Part shown: positions 17,772 through 28,959 of the stretch, piece by piece | How the letters are laid out: each line of letters starts with the position of its first letter | Position numbering within the stretch: position 1 is the first letter of the stretch | Assembly: GCA_004298435.1 (NCBI GenBank) | Contig: SCSF01000087.1 | Location: 1 to 57,934, forward strand | Length of the DNA stretch: 57,934 nt | Direction: 5' to 3' | DNA from: Beijerinckiaceae bacterium | GTDB lineage: Bacteria > Pseudomonadota > Alphaproteobacteria > Rhizobiales > Beijerinckiaceae | Program-made: the position numbers and the translations under genes | The notes under the pieces: generated by a model | The model's database searches: none | What the model saw: the letters and a program-made list of their open reading frames with translations, nothing else | Told to the model about the DNA's origin: nothing

Positions 17772-17871
17772 AGCATTTTCGAGCGAAGTGGCTTCCGGTT
17801 CGCGCGAAAACGCGTCGAAACAAGTAAGTAGAGCCACGGTTCTGATTTCGGCAGAACCGAAACGGCTCTAG
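17772..17871. repeat. REP-like palindromic unit 2 of a 100-bp tandem pair
   Basis: A diverged copy of the preceding unit at exactly 100-bp spacing. Its hairpin (AGAGCCACGGTTCTG with CAGAACCGAAACGGCTCT) includes the stop codon of the formate dehydrogenase iron-sulfur gene ending at 17868. The pair probably ends transcription from both convergent operons. Confidence 0.85.
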
Positions 17872-18818
17872 CTGCTGCCGTCTTTTTCGCGGCTCTGGAC
17901 GTGCGCGTAGCCAAACCTGCCCTTGATGCACAGGTTACCGTGGCTGACCGAGTGATCGTGGGGCGAGGTCACCTTGACGATCTTGTTGTCCTGGACATGC
18001 AACTCGAGGTTACAGCCGACGCCGCAATAGGTGCATACCGTTGTGGTCGTCGTCTGCTGCGACTCGTCCCAGGTGCCCGCGGCGCGCATGTCGTACTCGG
18101 TCTTGAACGACAGCGCACCCGTCGGACATACCTCTACGCAGTTGCCGCAGAAGACGCATGCTGAGTCCGGCAACTCTACGGCAAACTCGGTGGAGATCTG
18201 GGCATCGAACCCGCGCCCCGCGATCTGGATCGCGAAGCTGTTCTGCCACTGGGGTCCGCAAGCGTCCACGCACTTGTAGCAGAGGATGCACTTGTCGTAT
18301 TCGCGCACATAAAGATCGTTGTCGATCTTGTCCGGCTGAGCCATCGTGGCGGCAATGCTGCCATTCCCCGCGTGGTGCTCGCCCGGATCGTGGACATCAC
18401 GCCTGAGGCTCTCGCCGGCTCTTTCGCCGTAACGGTCCGGATCGGCGTTGTAGCGCTCCATCCACTCGGGAATCCGCGGAGTGGTTGACAGATCGACCGA
18501 GGAACCGAGCAGCTCCAGCACGAGACGACGGCTGTGCCGCACCCGTTCGGTGTCGGTCATCACCTCCATGCCGGGCTGGACCTTGCGGGAGCAGGAGGGC
18601 ACGAGGACGCGCGAGCCTTTGAGTTCGACCATACAGACCCGGCAGGCATTCTTCGGCGTGAGGGTGTCGCCGTAGCAGAGCGTAGGCGTGTCCTTCCCGG
18701 CCTCGTTACAGGCCGTCAGGATGGTGCTCCCCTCCGGGACGCTCACCTCCTCGCCGTCGATGGTGATCGTGACCTGCCGGACGGGCGTATCCGCAGGAGC
18801 CATATAGGGCGCGTTCAT
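17868..18818 (-). CDS. Formate dehydrogenase alpha subunit, N-terminal iron-sulfur half as a separate gene
   Basis: 316 residues from the ATG at 18816-18818 (AGGAGA just upstream; ATGA overlap with the NuoEF-like gene). In order: a [2Fe-2S] ferredoxin domain with Cys 48, 59, 62 and 76; two [4Fe-4S] sites (CILCYKCVDAC and CVFCGNCVEVC); then CTYCGVGCNLELHV...GNLCIKGRFGY, which is the N-terminal [4Fe-4S] domain of molybdopterin formate dehydrogenases. In the single-chain FdsA/FdhA type these domains precede the catalytic domain, which here is encoded three kilobases upstream. The protein should carry electrons between the molybdenum site and the NuoEF-like diaphorase. Last gene of the operon. 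Confidence 0.88.
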   Translation of the reverse strand: MNAPYMAPADTPVRQVTITIDGEEVSVPEGSTILTACNEAGKDTPTLCYGDTLTPKNACRVCMVELKGSRVLVPSCSRKVQPGMEVMTDTERVRHSRRLVLELLGSSVDLSTTPRIPEWMERYNADPDRYGERAGESLRRDVHDPGEHHAGNGSIAATMAQPDKIDNDLYVREYDKCILCYKCVDACGPQWQNSFAIQIAGRGFDAQISTEFAVELPDSACVFCGNCVEVCPTGALSFKTEYDMRAAGTWDESQQTTTTTVCTYCGVGCNLELHVQDNKIVKVTSPHDHSVSHGNLCIKGRFGYAHVQSREKDGSS

Positions 18819-20671
18819 CTGCTCTCCTTGAGTACGCCGAGACGGTCGATGGCCGACTCGACGGCGTTCCAAGCGGCTTGGCCGAGGCCGCAGATCGAGG
18901 CATCCTTCATCGCTAGGCCAACGTCGCGCAGCAGACCGACATCGCGTCCCTTGGCCCCGGCGTCGCCGTGGTTATGCACGATGCGCAGCAGCGCCTCCTC
19001 CTGGCGTACCGTGCCCACCCGGCAGGGTACGCACTGGCCGCAGGATTCGTCGCGGAAGAAGCGTGCGATGCGCAGCAGAATGCCGGACAGATCGACGGTG
19101 TCGTCGAAGGCCAACACCACGCCTGAACCAAGTGTGGTATCGTTGGCGCGGGCGCCCTCGAAGGTGAGCGGGATGTCGAGTTCGTCAGCGCGCACAAACC
19201 CGCCTGCCGCGCCGCCCAGCAGCACCGCTTGTAGGGTTCGGCCCTGCGGAACCCCGCCGGCCAGCTTGAGAACCTCTCCCAGAGTTGCGCCGAACGGCAC
19301 CTCGTAGACGCCGGGGCGCACGAGGTTGCCCGACACGCAGAACAGCTTGGGTCCGGTGGAGCCCTCGGTCCCGATCTTGGCGTACTGTGCACCGCCTATC
19401 TGCATGATCAGCGGCACATTGTACAAAGTCTCGACGTTGTTGACCACCGTCGGCTTGCCGAAGAGTCCCTGTTCAAACGGGAAGGGCGGTTTGGAGCGCG
19501 GTTCGCCGCGATAACCCTCGATCGAGTTGAAGATCGCGGTTTCCTCGCCGCAGATGTAGGCGCCGGCGCCGCGCCGGATTTCCAGCTCGAAGCTCCACCC
19601 GGTGCCCAGGATGTTCGCACCCAGAAATCCGCGTTCGCGGGCCTTTTCTATGGCGTTACGCAACAGCCGGTAGGAGCGGGGGTACTCGCCGCGCAGATAG
19701 ATGTAGCCTCGCTCGGCGCCGATGGCGTAACCGGCGATGGTCATCGACTCGATCAATGCGAACGGGTCGCCCTCGAGGAGGGCGCGATCCTTGAACGTGC
19801 CGGGCTCGCTCTCGTCGGCGTTGCAGACGAGGTAACGGGGTGTTGCAGGCTGTTTGGCGGTACTCTCCCACTTGATGCCGGCCGGGAACGCCGCCCCGCC
19901 GCGGCCCATCAGCCGGGAGTCCTTGACCTCGCTGATGATCTGCGCGGGTCCCATCTCAAACGCCCGCCGCAGTCCGGCGTAGCCGTCGGTCGCGAGGTAG
20001 TCGTCGATGCTTTCCGGGTCGACCTGCCCGACGCGCTTGAGCAGCACCAGGCCCTCTTGGCCGGCCTGGGGCACTGCCATGACCGGCGGCGCCTCGGCTG
20101 CGAGTGCCGCGGGGCCATTATTCAGTGCAAGGAGAACCTCATCGACGGTGGCAGGCCCGATCAGATGCTCGTGCGGCGGGTCGCCAGCCTCGACCGCCAG
20201 TGCGGCCGGGGCACGCTCGCACACGCCGAGGCAGGGACTGTGCTTCCAGCCATTCATGGCGCCAGCCGGACCCAGCCGCTTCTCGAGACCTTCGCAGACT
20301 TCCTTGGATCCGCGCGCTACGCAGGCGATGTCGGTGCAGACATGCACGATGCGCTTCGGCCGCAGGTTGGTGGAGAACAGCGCATAGAACGTCGCGACGC
20401 TGTAGACATCGGCTGGCGCCACACTGAGCCGTTTTCCGATGTAGTTCAGCGCGCCGGGACTGATCCAGCCGACGCGGTCGTTCACCGCGTGCAGCGCCTC
20501 AAGAACAAGGTGCCGCCGCGACCACGCCGGGAGGCTGGTCTGCGCGCTTCGGTGGTCCCGCTCGTCGCGCTCACCGCCGTCCCAGCCGTCTTCACCGGGG
20601 CCACCAAGGCGCCGATCGATTGCGTCGCGTTCCTCCGCGAACGGCTCGGCGTTGGAGAACTTCAGGTCCAA
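18815..20671 (-). CDS. NAD-linked formate dehydrogenase diaphorase subunit, NuoE-NuoF fusion
   Basis: 618 residues. The N-terminal NuoE-like thioredoxin-fold domain has the [2Fe-2S] ligands Cys112, 117, 147 and 151 (CTDIAC and CLGVC). The C-terminal NuoF-like part shows MGRGGAAFPAGIKWEST and CNADESEPGTFKDR for FMN and NADH, and the [4Fe-4S] set DESCGQCVPCRVGT plus a later Cys in SICGLG. It passes electrons from formate to NAD+. The start is TTG (20669-20671) with GGAGGG 7 nt upstream; the stop of the catalytic subunit is 3 nt before it. In many proteobacteria these two domains are separate FdsG and FdsB proteins. Confidence 0.9.
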   Translation of the reverse strand: MDLKFSNAEPFAEERDAIDRRLGGPGEDGWDGGERDERDHRSAQTSLPAWSRRHLVLEALHAVNDRVGWISPGALNYIGKRLSVAPADVYSVATFYALFSTNLRPKRIVHVCTDIACVARGSKEVCEGLEKRLGPAGAMNGWKHSPCLGVCERAPAALAVEAGDPPHEHLIGPATVDEVLLALNNGPAALAAEAPPVMAVPQAGQEGLVLLKRVGQVDPESIDDYLATDGYAGLRRAFEMGPAQIISEVKDSRLMGRGGAAFPAGIKWESTAKQPATPRYLVCNADESEPGTFKDRALLEGDPFALIESMTIAGYAIGAERGYIYLRGEYPRSYRLLRNAIEKARERGFLGANILGTGWSFELEIRRGAGAYICGEETAIFNSIEGYRGEPRSKPPFPFEQGLFGKPTVVNNVETLYNVPLIMQIGGAQYAKIGTEGSTGPKLFCVSGNLVRPGVYEVPFGATLGEVLKLAGGVPQGRTLQAVLLGGAAGGFVRADELDIPLTFEGARANDTTLGSGVVLAFDDTVDLSGILLRIARFFRDESCGQCVPCRVGTVRQEEALLRIVHNHGDAGAKGRDVGLLRDVGLAMKDASICGLGQAAWNAVESAIDRLGVLKESR

Positions 20672-20674
20672 AAC

Positions 20675-22672
20675 TCATCCCTCCTGATCTGCGGTTGCGA
20701 GCTCGCCGTCTCGGCCTCCGTGATCGGTGGTATCGGCAACGCGCTTCTCTTTGGTCTGACCTTTGGTGATCTTCTCCACCTTGACTGCCGTCGCCTTGAA
20801 CTCCGCGGTTTTGGCGATCGGGTCGTTCGCCTCGATGGTGAGCGAGTTGACGTCCACTTCGTCAGGGAAGTTGCAGGCCATAAAGAGCAGCCCGGGACGC
20901 AGGCCCGGATCGCGACGAGCCGGCGCCAGCACGGATCCGCGGCGCGAAGTCACCCGGACCACCTCGCCTTCATCAATGCCGAGCCGAGCCAGATCCTCCG
21001 GAGAGAGGTCAACACAGCCGCCGAAGCGGATTGGTGAGTTGAAGCCCGCGGTCTGCACACCAGTATTGTAGTCGGTCAGCCGCCGTCCGGTCGTCAGGCG
21101 CAGCGGGAACTCGTCGTTGAGCTTGTCCACCGGCAGTTTGTGCTCGACGATGCCGAATGGCGCCGGCCGTCCGCGCTTCTCGGGATCCTTCTCCCAAAGC
21201 CGGGCGTGCAGGAATGGTGATTCGGGTCCGTCCTCGTCGGGGAAGGGCCACTGCAACCCGCCCCGCTCCTTGAGCAGCCGGTAGGACATTCCATGGTGCG
21301 CCGGTGACAAAGCGCGCAGCTCGTCCCAGACCTGCTCTGCGGTCTGTATCGGCCAGGCGTGTCCCAGACGCTCCGCGATCAGGCGAATGATCTCGATGTC
21401 GTCCTTCGCGTCTCCCGGCGGCTCCAGTGCCTTGCGCACGAGCTGGATCCGCCGTTCGCTGTTGGTGAAGGTGCCCTCGCTCTCGCACCACATCGCGGTG
21501 GCGGGGAGCACCACGTCTGCCAGCGCGGCGGTCTTGGTGAGGAAGATGTCCTGCACGACCAGATGGTCCAGGTTCTCCAGCCGCCTGGTCACCGCCGAGG
21601 AGTCGGCGTCGGACTGCACCGGGTTCTCACCAACGATATAGACGTTGGTGAGATGTCCCTCGTCCATCGCCTCCATCATTTCCGAGAGCGTCAAGCCGTA
21701 CTTCGAAGGCAGCGTGACGCCCCACATACGCTCGAACTTCGCCCGATGCTCGGGATTCCCTACGTCATGGAACCCTGGCAGGTTCGCGGGGATCGCCCCC
21801 ATGTCGCCGCCGCCCTGGACATTGTTCTGGCCGCGCACTGGAACCAGGCCCGCGCCCCACCGGCCGACCTGGCCGGTAAGCAGCGCGAGGTTGCACAGCG
21901 CCCGCACATTGTCGGTGCCGTTGTGATGCTCCGTGATGCCGAGCGTCCAGCACAACTGCGCGCGCTCTGCCTTGGCATAGTCGTGGGCAAGCGCACGGAT
22001 CAGCTCCGCAGGGACCCCGGTCTCACGGGAAGTGACTTCCAGTGTCCACGGCTCGCATGCGGCGACGTACTCTTCGAACCCAATAGTGGCGTTCGCGACG
22101 AAATCCTTGTTGACCAACCCGGCGTGGATGATCTCGCGGCCGACGCCGTAGGCCAACGCGACGTCGGTGCCGACGTCCAGGCCGAGCCAGGCGTTAGCCC
22201 ACTCTGATGTCTTGGACCGGCGCGGGTCGACCGAGTAGACCTTGGCCCCCTTGTGGATCGCTTTCAGAGCGTGATGAAAGAAAATCGGGTGTGCTTCCCG
22301 GGCATTGGAGCCCCAGAAGATGATCAGATCCGCATCTTCGATCTCGCGGTAGGACGAGGTACCACCGCCTGCACCAAATACCGTCACCAGACCGGCGACG
22401 CTAGGAGCGTGTCAAGTTCGGTTGCAGGAGTCGATGTTGTTGGTGCCGATTACCGCCCGGGTGAACTTCTGGGTGATGAAGTTCAACTCGTTGGTCGCGC
22501 GGGAGCAGGAGAACATGCCGAACGCGTCGGGGCCGTGGAGGTCGCGGTTGCGCCGGAAACCCTCGGCCGCGCGATCAAGCGCCTCGTCCCAAGAAGCTGG
22601 CCGCAGTACGCCATTGTCGCGGACAAGCGGCTCAGTGAGTCGAGTGTAATGCTGCTTCCTTTGCCTGGCCAT
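20675..22672 (-). CDS. fdhA: Formate dehydrogenase catalytic subunit, selenoprotein (UGA-encoded Sec87)
   Basis: 665 residues if the TGA at 22412-22414 is read as selenocysteine; standard translation would break it into two frames. Context is SCNRT-U-HAPSVAGL, which aligns with the Sec140 site of E. coli FdhF, including the catalytic His after Sec. Downstream are the Mo-bis-MGD features GAGGGTSSYREIEDADLI, VYSVDPRRSKT, RGQNNVQGGGDMGAIPANLP, YIVGENPVQSD and a C-terminal cofactor-binding domain. It oxidises formate to CO2, or the reverse. The usual N-terminal [4Fe-4S] domain is missing and is found in the gene ending at 17868. ATG at 22670-22672 has GGAG 6 nt upstream. First gene of the operon. 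Confidence 0.93.
22382..22414 (-). promoter_or_regulatory. Selenocysteine UGA codon and SECIS hairpin of the formate dehydrogenase mRNA
   Basis: On the minus strand the TGA (22414-22412) is followed after 11 nt by CGTCGCC-GGTCT-GGTGACG, a 7-bp stem (one G-U pair) with a GGTCT loop at 22393-22389. The loop begins 18 nt after the TGA and starts with G, as in the E. coli fdhF element I recall, and fits the bacterial SECIS spacing rule. This is the expected SelB-binding site. Confidence 0.88.
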
Positions 22673-23178
22673 GTCCGTCTCCAGTGTATTGTTCCATGTG
22701 TCTCATATACCACGATCGGTGTGGGTCGTGGTATATGAAGTTTTCTGCATATATTTTGGGCTTCTGTCCGCCATACGGAGCGCGGCGAAAGCTGGCGGCG
22801 CAGGGGCGGCGCATGGGGCGGCGACCCTGCCGGATCGTGAGCGCGTCCGAATATTTGGGCGGTCCGCCACGGTACTTTTGACCACTGAAATCCACTCAGC
22901 CCACTGCGCCAGTCGGGAAATAACTATGTCGATAATGTTGCATTATCGAATGTTTCCTTCATTATAATATAGGTGAGCCCTGTCTTACCGCGCAGACCCG
23001 ATGAAGCCTGCGGCGACTGTCATGGCTATGTGCAAGGTGCTCAATCATCAGACGGATGATCGTCTCGATCCGGTGGCCGACGATGTCGCGACGCCGGGTT
23101 TCGATCTGCTGGTGCGCGATCCCGGCTTCTGCCGCGGTAGCGCCAATCCGTTTCTGATCGGCTACCAGGAAGGCCGAT
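22673..23178. other. Divergent regulatory region between the formate dehydrogenase operon and selA
   Basis: About 500 bp holding promoters for both directions. It contains the inverted repeat described at 22703-22738 and an AT-richer part around 22915-22970 that could hold the selA promoter. Open frames here are short, out of phase with each other and not recognisable as genes. Confidence 0.5.
22703..22738. promoter_or_regulatory. Operator-like inverted repeat upstream of the formate dehydrogenase operon
   Basis: TCATATACCACGA (22703-22715) and TCGTGGTATATGA (22726-22738) are perfect 13-bp arms around a 10-nt spacer, 31-66 bp before the start codon of the catalytic subunit. Position and symmetry fit a repressor or activator site. 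No regulator gene sits beside the operon, and I cannot name the family that binds it. Confidence 0.7.
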
Positions 23179-24594
23179 ATGGATGCAGGGATTTCCACTC
23201 CCAGCCAAATTCCGTCCGTCGATGAGATTTTGAAAACGCCGCAGGCGCAGCAGGCGGCCGCACGCTTCGGACGGACGCGCACGGTGGACGCGATCCGTCA
23301 TGCGACCGCCGCCGTGCGGCGTGAAGTCGGAACTGGCGCGGCGCTCGTGCCCGGCGCCGAAGCCATCGCGGCCGATGCTCTTTTATGGCTTGAGACGGAC
23401 GCCCGACCGAATGCGCGGGCGGTGTTCAACCTGACTGGCACCGTCCTGCATACCAATCTTGGCCGCGCCATTCTTGCGGAAGCAGCGGTTGATGCGGCGA
23501 CGGTCGCGATGCGCCAAGCGCTGGCGCTGGAATTTGATCTTGCGCAAGGCAAGCGCGGCGAGCGCGACAGTCTGGTGCGCGGCCTGTTGTGTGAACTGAC
23601 CGGCGCTGAAGATGCGACGACCGTCAACAACAACGCGGCCGCCGTGCTGCTCGTGCTCAATACGTTGGCCAAGGGTAAAGAAGCTATCGTTTCGCGCGGC
23701 GAGTTGATCGAAATCGGCGGCGCCTTCCGCATGCCGGAGATCATGGCGCGCGCCGGCGCCAGACTGGTCGAAGTGGGCACTACCAATCGCACGCATGAAA
23801 AGGACTATGCGGCGGCGATCAACCCGAAGACGGGGTTGATTCTCAAGGTCCATACGTCGAACTATCGCATCGAGGGCTTCACCAAATCGGTGTCTGGCAA
23901 GACGATTTCTACGCTGGCGCGCGCAAGTCACGTTCCGCTTCTGAATGATCTTGGTTCCGGCACATTGGTCGATCTGGCGCGCTACGGCTTGACGCATGAG
24001 CAGACCGTGGCCGAGGCGGTGGCCGAAGGTGCGGACCTCGTGACATTCTCCGGCGACAAGCTGCTTGGCGGCCCGCAGGCCGGTTTCATTGTCGGCCGGC
24101 GCGAGCTGATTGCACGGCTGAACCGCAACCCGATGAAGCGTGCGCTGCGTATCGACAAAATTCGCCTGGCGGCGATCGAAGCGACGCTGCGGCTTTATCG
24201 CGATCCTGACCGATTGGCGGAACGTCTTCCGACATTGCGAATGATGGTGCGGCCGCGCGCCGATATCGAGGCCGTGGCGCAGCGTCTTTTGTCGCCCGTC
24301 GCGGCCGCCGCCGGGCCTCATTTCACCGCCGAGGTGATTGCTTGCGCAAGCCAGATCGGCTCGGGATCGTTACCGGCGGAAACGGTTCCAAGTGCGGGAA
24401 TCGCGCTGCGCGTGGCGGGGACCAGCGGCAAGGGCCGCAGGCTCGCGGCGCTGGCTGCCGCGTTGCGCGCCCTGGACCAGCCGGTCATCGGCCGGATCGA
24501 GAACGACGCGTTCATCCTCGATCTGCGTTGCCTCGAGGACGAAGCGGCATTCGTGCGCAATCTCTCGACATTGCGGGTGGAGGAGCGGCGCTGA
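23179..24594 (+). CDS. selA: L-seryl-tRNA(Sec) selenium transferase SelA
   Basis: 471 residues, normal for bacterial SelA. PLP fold type I with the cofactor lysine in FSGDKLLGGPQAG (about residue 292). The N-terminal tRNA-Sec-binding domain (PSVDEILKTPQ near residue 12) and the NLTGTVLHTNLGRAIL block are typical. It converts seryl-tRNA(Sec) to selenocysteyl-tRNA using selenophosphate. The ATG follows AGGAAGG. Next genes on the same strand are selB (52 nt later) and selC. It is the only selA in the window, so it would serve both SelB proteins. Confidence 0.96.
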   Translation: MDAGISTPSQIPSVDEILKTPQAQQAAARFGRTRTVDAIRHATAAVRREVGTGAALVPGAEAIAADALLWLETDARPNARAVFNLTGTVLHTNLGRAILAEAAVDAATVAMRQALALEFDLAQGKRGERDSLVRGLLCELTGAEDATTVNNNAAAVLLVLNTLAKGKEAIVSRGELIEIGGAFRMPEIMARAGARLVEVGTTNRTHEKDYAAAINPKTGLILKVHTSNYRIEGFTKSVSGKTISTLARASHVPLLNDLGSGTLVDLARYGLTHEQTVAEAVAEGADLVTFSGDKLLGGPQAGFIVGRRELIARLNRNPMKRALRIDKIRLAAIEATLRLYRDPDRLAERLPTLRMMVRPRADIEAVAQRLLSPVAAAAGPHFTAEVIACASQIGSGSLPAETVPSAGIALRVAGTSGKGRRLAALAAALRALDQPVIGRIENDAFILDLRCLEDEAAFVRNLSTLRVEERR

Positions 24595-24646
24595 TGGGCT
24601 TGCGCGGAGTCCTTGCGGGTTTGCGACGGCAGCCGGAGCCGGCATA

Positions 24647-26746
<2,100 letters not shown>

Positions 26747-26848
26747 CGCCGCCGCAGCTTTCCGCTGTTCTCGATGATTTCGAGCGGTCCACGCCCACCG
26801 TCTTGCCGTGCGCATGGGCGGCAAGCCCGGGCATGGCGATCTGCGATG

Positions 26849-27898
26849 TCACGCTATGACACGCACTTCGGCAGGACCCGCCTCGGTGTAACCAATGACC
26901 CGCGCTGCGTTATAGCCCGCACGGTGAATCGTCTCGATGGTGGCCTGCGCGCGATCGGCGGCACAGGAAATCAACAACCCGCCTGATGTCTGCGGATCGA
27001 CCAGCAGGTTGCGCTGCCAATCGGGCAGTCCCTCGGGTAAGCGGATCGCATCGCCATAGCTTGCCCAGTTTCGCGCGGATGCACCGGTGACATAGCCCTG
27101 CTGCGCAAGATGTGCGGCTTGCGAAAACAGTGGCACGTCGCCGCCTTTCAGCGTGACGGCGAGTTTGGAGCCGCGAGCAAGCTCCAGCGCATGGCCAAGC
27201 AGGCCGAAGCCGGTGACGTCGGTGATAGCGTGAACGGCCTTGTCGTCGGCAAGCTCGCTGCCGATGCGATTAAGCTGCGTGGTCGAGGCAACCATCTCGG
27301 CATAACCGTCGCCCCGCAATTCTCCCTTCTTGATAGCGGCAGAGTAGATGCCGACGCCGATGGCCTTGGTCAGAATCAGCGCATCGCCAGGTTTGGCATC
27401 GGCGTTGCGGCGCACCTGATCGGGACGGCAGAGACCAATGACGGCAAGACCGTAAATCGGTTCAGGCGCGTCGATTGAGTGCCCGCCGGCGACCGGAATT
27501 CCGGCGGCGGTGCAGATGGTGTTGCCGCCCGCGATGATCTTGCGCACATCATCGACGGAAATCTTGTTGAGAGGCATGCCGAGGATCGCGAGCGCCATGA
27601 TCGGCTTCGCGCCCATAGCGTAGATATCGGAGATCGCGTTGGTCGCGGCGATACGGCCGAAATCGAAGGGATCGTCCACGACCGGCATGAAGAAATCCGT
27701 GGTGGCGACCACACAGGTGGAATCGTCGATTTTCCACACCGCCGCATCGTCGCCGGTCTCCACGCCGACCAGCAGGTGATGGAAGGGTGCGGCGCCGGGC
27801 TGGTTGGCGAGCAACTCCTGCAACATGGCGGGCGCCAGTTTGCAGCCGCATCCACCGCCATGGGCAAGGCTCGTCAGACGTACGACGGGAGCATTCAT
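26849..27898 (-). CDS. selD: Selenide, water dikinase SelD (selenophosphate synthase)
   Basis: 349 residues from the ATG at 27896-27898; the longer open frame to 28138 is non-coding in character. The active-site loop reads HGGGCGCK, with Cys17 and Lys20 at the positions known from E. coli SelD, so this is a Cys and not a Sec version. The ATP-binding AIRS/PurM-like fold is visible ([33 protein letters not shown]). It makes selenophosphate for SelA. It is convergent with selA-selB-selC and ends 102 bp from the selB stop. Confidence 0.95.
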   Translation of the reverse strand: MNAPVVRLTSLAHGGGCGCKLAPAMLQELLANQPGAAPFHHLLVGVETGDDAAVWKIDDSTCVVATTDFFMPVVDDPFDFGRIAATNAISDIYAMGAKPIMALAILGMPLNKISVDDVRKIIAGGNTICTAAGIPVAGGHSIDAPEPIYGLAVIGLCRPDQVRRNADAKPGDALILTKAIGVGIYSAAIKKGELRGDGYAEMVASTTQLNRIGSELADDKAVHAITDVTGFGLLGHALELARGSKLAVTLKGGDVPLFSQAAHLAQQGYVTGASARNWASYGDAIRLPEGLPDWQRNLLVDPQTSGGLLISCAADRAQATIETIHRAGYNAARVIGYTEAGPAEVRVIA

Positions 27899-28231
27899 TG
27901 TCACGGGTTCTCCTGGGGATTGCGCCGCGCCGCGGCAGCCTCGCCAGCATTCCACGCACTGCGCGGAGCGGAGAGCGACAATAGATGCAAAATCATACGC
28001 TCGATCGGCCGGTGGGTGCAAATATGCCGTAGTGACGCATGCAGCGGCACTGTCGTCCATCCACCTTCGTTGGCCACCGAACTGCCGGCAAGGAAATGCG
28101 CTCCATCGCAAAATCCCGGTTCGCCCGCCCGAAGCCATTGCTGTGGGGGGAGAGTATGTCCCGGTCGTGAAGTCATTTCGTCGCAGCGACGTTTATTTGA
28201 CGACACATCGAACACGCCATAGAAGAGCTGT
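27899..28231. other. Divergent intergenic region between selD and the thioredoxin-like gene
   Basis: About 330 bp. AGGAGA lies about 10 nt before the selD start. No repeats or RNA genes are recognised. The open frames crossing it are extensions of selD or of opposite-strand frames and look spurious. Confidence 0.4.
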
Positions 28232-28933
28232 GTGGCGACACAAACAGCTCCCGCGTGCCGGGGCTTTCAAATCGGACGATGCGGGCGCGATAGCGCACCG
28301 TATCAGTGTACGGGATATTCAGAAGCCCGTCGCATTTTCCGCTTTCAACCGGTCTCCAGACGCGGCATTGCGATTCTCGCTGCCGATTGGGTGCTGGCCT
28401 GCCTTGCCGCGCCTGCCTTCATCGATGCCTCCAGGGCGTCGCAAAACACCCTTCCAACCACGCTGAAAATCTGGGATGGGGCAGACAAGCCCGCTTTCTC
28501 GCTGGATGATCTGCACGGTGATCGGCGCGACCTGCAAGCCTTCGCAGGCAAGGTCACCTTGGTGCATTTCTTTGCGACATGGTGCGAGCCATGTGTACGC
28601 GAAATCAGTTCGCTACAGCGGCTGGCCACGGCGACCCGCGACAGGCCGCTTGCCATCATTGCCGTCGATGTTGCCGAAGTCGATCTGCGCGTACGGGCGT
28701 TCTTCGAGAAACACCCTGTTGACTTCACCGTCCTGCTCGACCGCGACCGCGCCGTCAGTAAGGCCTGGGATATCACCGGGCTGCCGACGAGCTTCGTGCT
28801 CGATGCGGCGCTCACTCCCAGATTTTTCGTCGAAGGCGATCTCGACTGGTCGCGTCCCGATGTTTTGGCAACGATTGGATCTCTCTACCCCACTGCGGGC
28901 CGGCCGCAGGGGAAAACAATCAGCAGCAAGTGA
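28232..28933 (+). CDS. TlpA/ResA-like thioredoxin-fold protein
   Basis: Open frame of 233 codons. The thioredoxin domain spans about residues 75-225, with the redox motif in FFATWCEPCVREI (WCEPC) and the cis-proline block ITGLPTSFVLD. A hydrophobic stretch near residues 45-65 (AILAADWVLACLAAPAF) looks like a signal or anchor, pointing to a periplasmic thiol-disulfide role. The first 40 residues are unlikely to be real and no good start codon with ribosome site was found before the hydrophobic stretch; the 5' end could be damaged or start at a rare codon. 29 bp before a Tat-exported protein gene. Confidence 0.75.
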   Translation: MATQTAPACRGFQIGRCGRDSAPYQCTGYSEARRIFRFQPVSRRGIAILAADWVLACLAAPAFIDASRASQNTLPTTLKIWDGADKPAFSLDDLHGDRRDLQAFAGKVTLVHFFATWCEPCVREISSLQRLATATRDRPLAIIAVDVAEVDLRVRAFFEKHPVDFTVLLDRDRAVSKAWDITGLPTSFVLDAALTPRFFVEGDLDWSRPDVLATIGSLYPTAGRPQGKTISSK

Positions 28934-28959
28934 ATCCGAACATTCAAAAGGAGGAAATT

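Noticed and set aside
17672-17871. CRISPR array
   Set aside because: Only two 100-bp units with no separate spacers, each made of hairpins; they are REP-like repeats.
20057-21037. Plus-strand frame opposite the formate dehydrogenase genes
   Set aside because: It crosses two real genes on the other strand and has no domain; typical high-GC shadow.
22412-22672. Two separate genes (an 86-residue protein and a 570-residue oxidoreductase)
   Set aside because: The residues on either side of the TGA are continuous formate dehydrogenase sequence, and the TGA lies at the catalytic Sec position with a SECIS hairpin.
24338-24646. N-terminal extension of selB to 24338
   Set aside because: It overlaps the 3' end of selA in another frame, is Arg-rich, and the conserved SelB start MIVGTAGHIDHGK begins at an ATG with its own GGAG at 24647.
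27837-27860. selD as a selenoprotein
   Set aside because: The active-site loop is GGGCGCK with ordinary TGC codons, so this SelD uses Cys.
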